Origin: Myxococcus stipitatus
Lineage (GTDB): Bacteria > Myxococcota > Myxococcia > Myxococcales > Myxococcaceae
Direction of reading: 5' to 3'
Assembly (NCBI RefSeq): GCF_038561935.1
Contig: NZ_CP102770.1
Location: 372,001-436,000 of the forward strand
Length of the DNA: 64,000 bases
The notes beneath the pieces are model-generated. The model did no database searches. It saw only the letters and a program-made list of their open reading frames with translations, and was not told the origin of the DNA. Shown piece after piece: positions 59,057 to 64,000 of the stretch (positions within the stretch are counted from its first letter, which is position 1; the number at the start of each line of letters is the position of its first letter). Both the position numbers and the translations under genes were made by a program.

Positions 59057-61081
59057 ATGAACCCTGCACTGATTCCCCTCGTCGTGTCCTTGATGACCGG
59101 GCAGGTCGCGCCCGCCGCTCCGGCGCAGGTGCCTCGCGCCGCGACCCAGGCCCCGGAGAAGCCGTCCCAGGTGCCTGGAATCGCGCCGCTCCCGGGGCAG
59201 CCCAATCTCTGGGTGAGCAACGTGCCCGCCGTGCCGGAGGCGTTCCGCCGCAGGATGGAGCAATACCTGGAGGCTCGCTCCGCCGCGCTCACGGACATCC
59301 GGGAGGACGGCAAGGAGATGCTCATCGTCACGCGGTTCGCGGACACCAATCAGCTCCACGTCGTGGAGATGCCCATGGGCGCGCGCACGCAAATCACTTT
59401 CACGAAGGAGCCCATCAACCAGGCGCAATTCCAGCCCGGCAACGCGCGCGTCATCTACTACCTGCAGGACACGGGGGGCGGTGAGTTCTTCCAGGTGTTC
59501 CGCCTGAACCGGGACACGGGGCGCGCGGAGCTGCTGACGGACGGCAAGAGCCGGCATCAGAGCTTGCAGGTGTCGTCGGATGGCCGCTGGCTGACGTACT
59601 CCGGCACGGGTCGCAACGGGAAGGACACGGACGTGTACGTGGCCCCCACGTCGGACCCGAGGAATGCCCGCCGCGTCACGCAGGAGGAGGGCTCGTGGGG
59701 GGCCGTCGAGTTCTCCGCGGATGGCTCGAAGCTGCTGGTGTCCCAGTACCGCGCCATCGACGACGTGGACCTGTACGTGGTGGACGTGGAGACGGGGAAG
59801 CGCCGTCCGCTCACGCCCCAGGGACAGGGCAAGGGCGGTGTCACCACGGCCCGCTTCGCTCGCGACGGCAAGAGCGTGTACGTGGTGACGGACCGCTACA
59901 GCGACTTCTCGGAGCTGTACCAGGTGGACCTGGACAAGGCGCCCCCCGCGACGCCGCCGGAGTCCCTGACGAAGTCGGTGCGGTGGAACGTGTCGGACAT
60001 CTCGCTGTCGCCCGATGGGCGCCGGCTGGTGGTGTCCTTCAACGAGGACGGCTACTCGAAGGTGTCCTTGCTGGACACGCGCACGAAGAAGCTCTCGCCG
60101 GTGGACTCGCTGCCCCAGGGCCTGGTGTTCGGGGTGGAGTTCCCGAAGCAGCGCTCGGACATGCTGGCCCTCACGATGGGGGACGCGAAGAGCCCCATGG
60201 ACGCGTGGACCCTGGACCTGAAGACGCGCAAGCCCACGCGCTGGACGCGCTCCGAGGTGGGCGGGCTCAACCCCGACGCGTTCGCGGAGCCGACGCTCGT
60301 GCGCTATCCGTCCACGGACGGCGTCCAGGTGCCGGCGTTCCTGTACCTGCCGAAGAAGGCCACCGGGAAGGTGCCCGTGGTGGTCATCTTCCACGGCGGG
60401 CCGGAGGGGCAGAGCCTGCCCACGTTCAGCACCTTCGCGCAGTTCGCCGCCACGGAGCTGGGCATGGCGGTGCTGGTGCCCAACGTGCGGGGCTCGGAGG
60501 GATACGGCAAGGCGTACCGGGCCATGGATGATGGCGTGAAGCGCGAGCAGAGCCTCGCGGACATCGGCGCCACGCTGGACTTCATCGCCTCGCGCAAGGA
60601 GCTGGATGCCTCGCGCGTGGGCGTCTATGGCGGCTCCTACGGCGGCTACATGACGCTGGCCTCGGTGGCCTTCTATCCCGAGCGCGTGAAGGCGGCGGTG
60701 GACGTGGTGGGCATCTCCTCGCTGCCCAGCTTCCTGGAGAACACGCAGGCGTACCGCCGGGACCTGCGGCGCGCGGAGTACGGCGACGAGCGCATCCCCG
60801 AGGTGCGCAAGGTGCAGGAGCGCATCTCGCCCCTGGGCTCCGTGGACAAGATTCGCGCGGCGCTCTACGTGCAGCAGGGGGCCAATGACCCGCGCGTGCC
60901 GCAGTCGGAGGCGGAGCAGATTGTCCAGGCCGTGCGCAAGCGCTCGCCGGACGTCTGGTACATGCTGGCCACCGACGAGGGCCACGGCTTCCAGAAGAAG
61001 GCCAACCGCGACTTCGCCCAGCTCACCGCGCTGATGTTCTTCGAGCGCCAGCTGAGCGCCCCAGCCCAGCCCAAGCCCTGA
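59057..61081 (+). CDS. S9 family peptidase, exported
   Basis: A 674-residue enzyme with a beta-propeller half (QVSSDGRWLTYSGTG, VEFSADGSKLLVS, SLSPDGRRLVVSF) and an alpha/beta-hydrolase half. The nucleophile Ser is in VYGGSYGGYMTLAS, with VVIFHGGPEGQS for the oxyanion hole, Asp in NDPRVP and His in DEGHGF. The N-terminus MNPALIPLVVSLMTGQVAPAAPA looks like a weak signal peptide. A GTG at 59018 gives a longer hydrophobic lead, so the start is uncertain. It is a distant paralog of the S9 peptidase at 40.6-42.7 kb. Confidence 0.88.
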   Translation: MNPALIPLVVSLMTGQVAPAAPAQVPRAATQAPEKPSQVPGIAPLPGQPNLWVSNVPAVPEAFRRRMEQYLEARSAALTDIREDGKEMLIVTRFADTNQLHVVEMPMGARTQITFTKEPINQAQFQPGNARVIYYLQDTGGGEFFQVFRLNRDTGRAELLTDGKSRHQSLQVSSDGRWLTYSGTGRNGKDTDVYVAPTSDPRNARRVTQEEGSWGAVEFSADGSKLLVSQYRAIDDVDLYVVDVETGKRRPLTPQGQGKGGVTTARFARDGKSVYVVTDRYSDFSELYQVDLDKAPPATPPESLTKSVRWNVSDISLSPDGRRLVVSFNEDGYSKVSLLDTRTKKLSPVDSLPQGLVFGVEFPKQRSDMLALTMGDAKSPMDAWTLDLKTRKPTRWTRSEVGGLNPDAFAEPTLVRYPSTDGVQVPAFLYLPKKATGKVPVVVIFHGGPEGQSLPTFSTFAQFAATELGMAVLVPNVRGSEGYGKAYRAMDDGVKREQSLADIGATLDFIASRKELDASRVGVYGGSYGGYMTLASVAFYPERVKAAVDVVGISSLPSFLENTQAYRRDLRRAEYGDERIPEVRKVQERISPLGSVDKIRAALYVQQGANDPRVPQSEAEQIVQAVRKRSPDVWYMLATDEGHGFQKKANRDFAQLTALMFFERQLSAPAQPKP

Positions 61082-61102
61082 GCCCTCCGGCTGGAGATGT
61101 TT

Positions 61103-61204
61103 CCAGACATCCTTCGAGACATCTCACGATGTCTGTCAAGGCCAGGTGAGGTGATTCTGACACCTCGTCGGCCTCCGAGGGATGTCTGGGCTCTGGACGT
61201 CTGG
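61103..61204. repeat. Cluster of five GATGTCT-type motifs before vgrG
   Basis: AGACATC or its complement GATGTCT occurs at 61105-61111, 61117-61123, 61128-61134 and 61181-61187; GGACGTCTGG at 61195-61204 is a one-base variant. CCAGACATCC (61103-61112) is the exact complement of GGATGTCTGG (61180-61189). The pair at 61117-61134 makes a perfect 7-bp hairpin with loop TCAC. It looks like a multi-site operator. Confidence 0.55.
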
Positions 61205-61208
61205 CAAG

Positions 61209-61228
61209 CACACTTCGAAACAAGTGTG
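61209..61228. promoter_or_regulatory. Inverted repeat upstream of vgrG
   Basis: CACACTT (61209-61215) and AAGTGTG (61222-61228) form a perfect 7-bp inverted repeat with 6-nt loop CGAAAC, 54 bp before the VgrG start. It could be an operator half-site pair or a leader hairpin. Confidence 0.4.
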
Positions 61229-61281
61229 TCCTGCTACACTGTCGGCGTGTCTGTCGTCACGCGTTGTCCAGAGGGGGCTGC

Positions 61282-63489
61282 ATGCGCTTGTCCGCGACGA
61301 TTTCCCATGGGGGGCTCCCCGCGGAGGTGGGGGTGTCCCTCCTCCGGGTGGAAGAAGGCCTCTCCCAGCTCTTCGTCGCGGATGTGGAGTGCGTCAGCAC
61401 GGACCCCGACTGGGACCTGGGCTCGCTGCTAGGGACGGACGCGAGCGTGAGCGTGGTGGACCGGGACGCGGTCCGGCACTTCCACGGCGTGGTGGAGGAG
61501 GCGGAGTACCTCCAGCGGCGGGGTGACCTCTTCGTCTACCGGCTGCGGCTGCGGCCCCGGCTCCAGGGGCTCGCGCACCGGCTGCGCAGCCGCATCTTCC
61601 AGGACCAGAGCAGCGTGGCCGTCATCAAGGAGGTGCTCTCCGGCGCGGGACTCCCGGACGACGCGGTCTCCTGGGGCGTGGCCGAGGGCCCCGCGCGCGA
61701 GTACTGCACGCAGTGGCGGGAGAGTGAGCTCGCCTTCGTCCTGCGGTTGCTCGAGGACGCGGGCATGTTCTTCTGGTTCGAGCACTCGGCGTCGGGCCAC
61801 GTGATGCACGTGGCGGACTCACCCGCCGCGCACGCGCCCATGGAGGGCGCCGCCGGGCTCTCCTTCCGCACCCGGGAGGGGGGCGAGGCGCTGCGCGATA
61901 TCGTCACGCGCGTCACGTACACCGCTCGCGTCGTGCCGGACGCGGTGATGCTGCGCGACTGGAACTGGCTCACCCCACAGGTGCTGCCCGAGGCGAAGCT
62001 CTCGGCGCCCGAGGGGGGCGGGCTGGAGCAATACGAGTTCCCCTCGGGGTTCGTCAGCGCGGCGGCGGGCAAGCAGCGCGCGGCGGACCGGCTGACCGCG
62101 CTCCGGACGCGTCAGAAGGTCCTGCGCGGGACGACGCCGTGCCTGCGCCTGGCGCCGGGGCGCCGCTTCGAGCTGTTCGACGCCGAGCCCCCGCCCCTCA
62201 ATGGCGAGTACCTGTTGCTGGAGGTTCGCCACGTCTACGAGGACCCCACGGCGGGGACGATGGCGGACGGGGACGCGCGCTACCGCGCCGAGTTCACCGC
62301 CGTCCCGGGCGCGGTGGAGTTCCGCCCGCCTCGGGTGACGCCGCGCCCGCGCGTCAACGGCAAGGAGCTGGCCGTGGTGACGGGGCCTGCGGGCGAGGAG
62401 ATCCACGTCGACGAGTTCGGTCGCGTGAAGGTGCACTTCTACTGGGACCGCGAGGGGAAGGTGGACGACACCGCCTCGTGCTGGATGCGGGTGCAGCAGC
62501 AGAACACGGCGGGCAGCCAGATTCTCCCGCGCGTGGGCTGGGAGGTGGAGGTGGGCTTCCTCCACGGCGACCCGGACCGGCCGGTGGTGATGCAGAAGGT
62601 CTACAACGCGGAGACGATGCCGCCGTACGCCCTGCCGGACAACCTGATGCAGAGCGCGCTGCAGTCCTCGTCGACGCCGGGGGGCGGGGGCACCAACGAG
62701 GTGCGGCTCAACGACGGAAATGGCGCGATGGAGTTCTTCCTGCATGCGCAGAAGGACCTCTCGCTCCAGGCGGGCCACAACCTCACGGAGCAGATTGCCG
62801 TGGATGAGGCCGTGCAGGTCACCTCGGACAGCACGAGCAGCATCGGCGCCACCGAGGACGTCTCCATCGGAGGCAACCAGAGCGCCAGCGTCACCGGGAT
62901 GCTGGTGGAGGACACCGCGGGCACGAAGAAGGTCGTCGTGAGCGCGATGGACCAGTGGGGCGTGGGGGCGATGCATGCCACGAACGTGAAGGGCGCCCGG
63001 AAGGAGAACGTCGGCGGTCTGCGCAACGTGCTCGCGCAGAAGGTGTCGGAGACCTTCAACGCGGACCTCACCACGAGCGTGGGCGGCGTGCTGAGCATCA
63101 ACACCGTCGGCGCCATCGTCGAGGCGGTGGCGGGCAACAAGACCGAGATGGTGGCCGGCGCGAAGGTGGAGAAGATCACCGGGTCGAAGGCCGAGAACAT
63201 CGGCGCGGCGAAGGTGATGACCGCCGGCGCGGTGAACATCAAGACGGGGAAGGACCTCACGCTGGCGTCGGGCGGGGCCATGGCCATCACCACGGGCGGC
63301 CCCATGTCCATCCAGTGCGGCAAGGACTTCAACCTGTCGGGCACCACCGTCACCATCACGGTCGGCAAGGCCACCTTGAAGTCGGGCTCGAAGCTGGAGG
63401 CCTCTCCCGCCTCGATGAAGCTCAAGGGGAGCACCGTGGGCGGTGATGGCGCCAACGTGAAGCTCAAGGGCACCATCCAGTACAAGTAG
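61282..63489 (+). CDS. vgrG: Type VI secretion VgrG spike protein
   Basis: A 735-residue VgrG. The N-terminal gp27-like part (about 1-360) has FHGVVEEAEY and REYCTQWRESELAFVLRLLEDAGMFFWFEH, the conserved Y-x-E-S-D/E-L region. The gp5-like OB domain follows (about 370-450: EIHVDEFGRVKVHFYWDREG and QILPRVGWEVEVGFLHGDPDRP). From about 460 on, repetitive beta-helix sequence forms the spike needle. No extra effector domain is seen at the C-terminus, so cargo probably binds non-covalently. The start MRLSATISHGG at 61282 was chosen over the GTG at 61264. It is followed by a second VgrG-like gene after 13 bp. Confidence 0.92.
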   Translation: MRLSATISHGGLPAEVGVSLLRVEEGLSQLFVADVECVSTDPDWDLGSLLGTDASVSVVDRDAVRHFHGVVEEAEYLQRRGDLFVYRLRLRPRLQGLAHRLRSRIFQDQSSVAVIKEVLSGAGLPDDAVSWGVAEGPAREYCTQWRESELAFVLRLLEDAGMFFWFEHSASGHVMHVADSPAAHAPMEGAAGLSFRTREGGEALRDIVTRVTYTARVVPDAVMLRDWNWLTPQVLPEAKLSAPEGGGLEQYEFPSGFVSAAAGKQRAADRLTALRTRQKVLRGTTPCLRLAPGRRFELFDAEPPPLNGEYLLLEVRHVYEDPTAGTMADGDARYRAEFTAVPGAVEFRPPRVTPRPRVNGKELAVVTGPAGEEIHVDEFGRVKVHFYWDREGKVDDTASCWMRVQQQNTAGSQILPRVGWEVEVGFLHGDPDRPVVMQKVYNAETMPPYALPDNLMQSALQSSSTPGGGGTNEVRLNDGNGAMEFFLHAQKDLSLQAGHNLTEQIAVDEAVQVTSDSTSSIGATEDVSIGGNQSASVTGMLVEDTAGTKKVVVSAMDQWGVGAMHATNVKGARKENVGGLRNVLAQKVSETFNADLTTSVGGVLSINTVGAIVEAVAGNKTEMVAGAKVEKITGSKAENIGAAKVMTAGAVNIKTGKDLTLASGGAMAITTGGPMSIQCGKDFNLSGTTVTITVGKATLKSGSKLEASPASMKLKGSTVGGDGANVKLKGTIQYK

Positions 63490-63502
63490 CGCCGAGGGGG
63501 CC

Positions 63503-64000
63503 ATGAGCAACGGTCGCGTCCTGAAGTTCGCGCTGTCCATCGACGGAGGAGACGAGGCGATTCTCCGCGTCGTCCGCTTCGAGCTGGAAGAGGGCCTCTC
63601 CGAGGGCAGCCGAGGGTGGGTGGAGGCGGAGACGCAAGAGGCCGTGGACGCGACGTCCATGCCCGGCAAGCCGTACCGGCTGCGCATCCTCCAGGGCGAG
63701 GACGGGCAGGACCGGTGCTTCCACGGCCTCGTCTACGAGGCCAGCCTGGAGGCCTTCCAGCCCGAGCACTTCCGGCTGCGGCTGGAGGTGGGCTCGATGC
63801 TCCACCTGCTGGAGCTGGGGCAGGAGGTGCGGCTGTTCCAGGAGCAGTCCGTCCCCGACGTGGTGAAGACGCTGCTGGAGGAGGCGGGTGTCCCGGAGGA
63901 CGCGCAGTCGTGGACGCTCGAGGAGTCGACGCCCGCGCATGTGTCGCTGACGCAGTACAACGAGAGCGACTACGCCTTCTTGCGGCGCCTGCTGGCGGAG
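63503..64000 (+). CDS. Second VgrG-like protein, 3' end cut by window
   Basis: The frame is open from ATG 63503 to the window end, 166 residues. GAGGGGGCC precedes the start. The sequence matches a VgrG N-terminus: FELEEGLSEGSRGWVEAE, CFHGLVYEASLEAF, RLRLEVGSMLHLLELG and NESDYAFLRRLLAE. It is only distantly similar to the first VgrG, so it is not a recent duplicate. Domains after this region, including any effector, are outside the window. Confidence 0.85.
   Translation, partial: MSNGRVLKFALSIDGGDEAILRVVRFELEEGLSEGSRGWVEAETQEAVDATSMPGKPYRLRILQGEDGQDRCFHGLVYEASLEAFQPEHFRLRLEVGSMLHLLELGQEVRLFQEQSVPDVVKTLLEEAGVPEDAQSWTLEESTPAHVSLTQYNESDYAFLRRLLAE

Noticed and set aside
61201-61216. Sigma-54 promoter before vgrG
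   Set aside because: TGGCAAGCACACTTCG has the TGG block but the -12 GC is missing at the required spacing.
1-64000. tRNA, rRNA or known riboswitch
   Set aside because: I looked through the intergenic stretches and found no cloverleaf, rRNA core sequence or recognised aptamer; a covariance-model search would be decisive.

Overview
This 64 kb window looks like a piece of chromosome from a myxobacterium of the Myxococcus/Corallococcus type (inference). The DNA is very GC-rich with strong third-position GC bias, so most long open frames are shadows of real genes. The gene content also fits: many secreted lipoproteins, several large sensor kinases, an ECF sigma/anti-sigma pair, IPT/TIG, RCC1 and DUF4397 surface proteins, S9 peptidases, a type VI VgrG pair and a possible sigma-54 promoter. 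I found 54 genes, two of them cut by the window edges. I saw no rRNA, tRNA, CRISPR array, insertion sequence or integrase.

Layout. 1-6.3 kb: a 5'-truncated secreted metalloprotease, a DHA2 drug exporter, a UBP zinc-finger protein, a pseudopilin-like protein and a tandem pair of Deg-type serine proteases. 6.3-11.9 kb: two tandem paralogous IPT/TIG lipoproteins. 12.0-16.3 kb: a compact unit of an asparagine-synthetase-like ligase, an MGT-type glycosyltransferase and an ROK-like protein whose motifs occur in permuted order, divergent from a radical SAM enzyme; I read it as a small biosynthetic locus. 16.3-19.6 kb: an aldo/keto reductase and a DUF4118-PAS-GAF histidine kinase. 19.8-26.5 kb: a tightly coupled six-gene unit of LuxR-type regulator, MoxR AAA+ ATPase, unknown protein, HEXXH-VWA protein, small charged protein and adenylate-forming ligase.

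26.6-43.7 kb is mostly single genes: a repeat/peptidoglycan-binding/M15-like protein, a dipeptide epimerase, a hybrid kinase, a suppressor-of-fused protein, a FemAB-like protein, a desaturase, bioA, an AI-2E family permease, a tail-collar protein, a DUF1338 enzyme, an acetyltransferase, an S9 peptidase, an SMR exporter and a RimJ-like acetyltransferase. 43.8-52.6 kb: a GDPD-like protein behind a good sigma-54 promoter match, a DUF4398/OmpA envelope pair, a stand-alone 5'-3' exonuclease, a truncated hemoglobin, a TetR regulator with an alpha/beta hydrolase (each with an operator-like site), two small related lipoproteins and a second desaturase that reads into its neighbour.

52.7-58.9 kb is one co-directional block: DUF4397 lipoprotein, RCC1 lipoprotein, ECF sigma factor, zinc-type anti-sigma factor, and an exported caspase-like protein with an EF-hand and a probable beta-barrel tail. 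59-64 kb holds a second S9 peptidase and two consecutive VgrG genes, the second cut by the window end, preceded by a cluster of short repeats. The strongest candidates for undescribed systems are the MoxR/VWA/ligase unit, the permuted-ROK/ligase/glycosyltransferase/radical SAM locus, and the RCC1-sigma-antisigma-caspase block.
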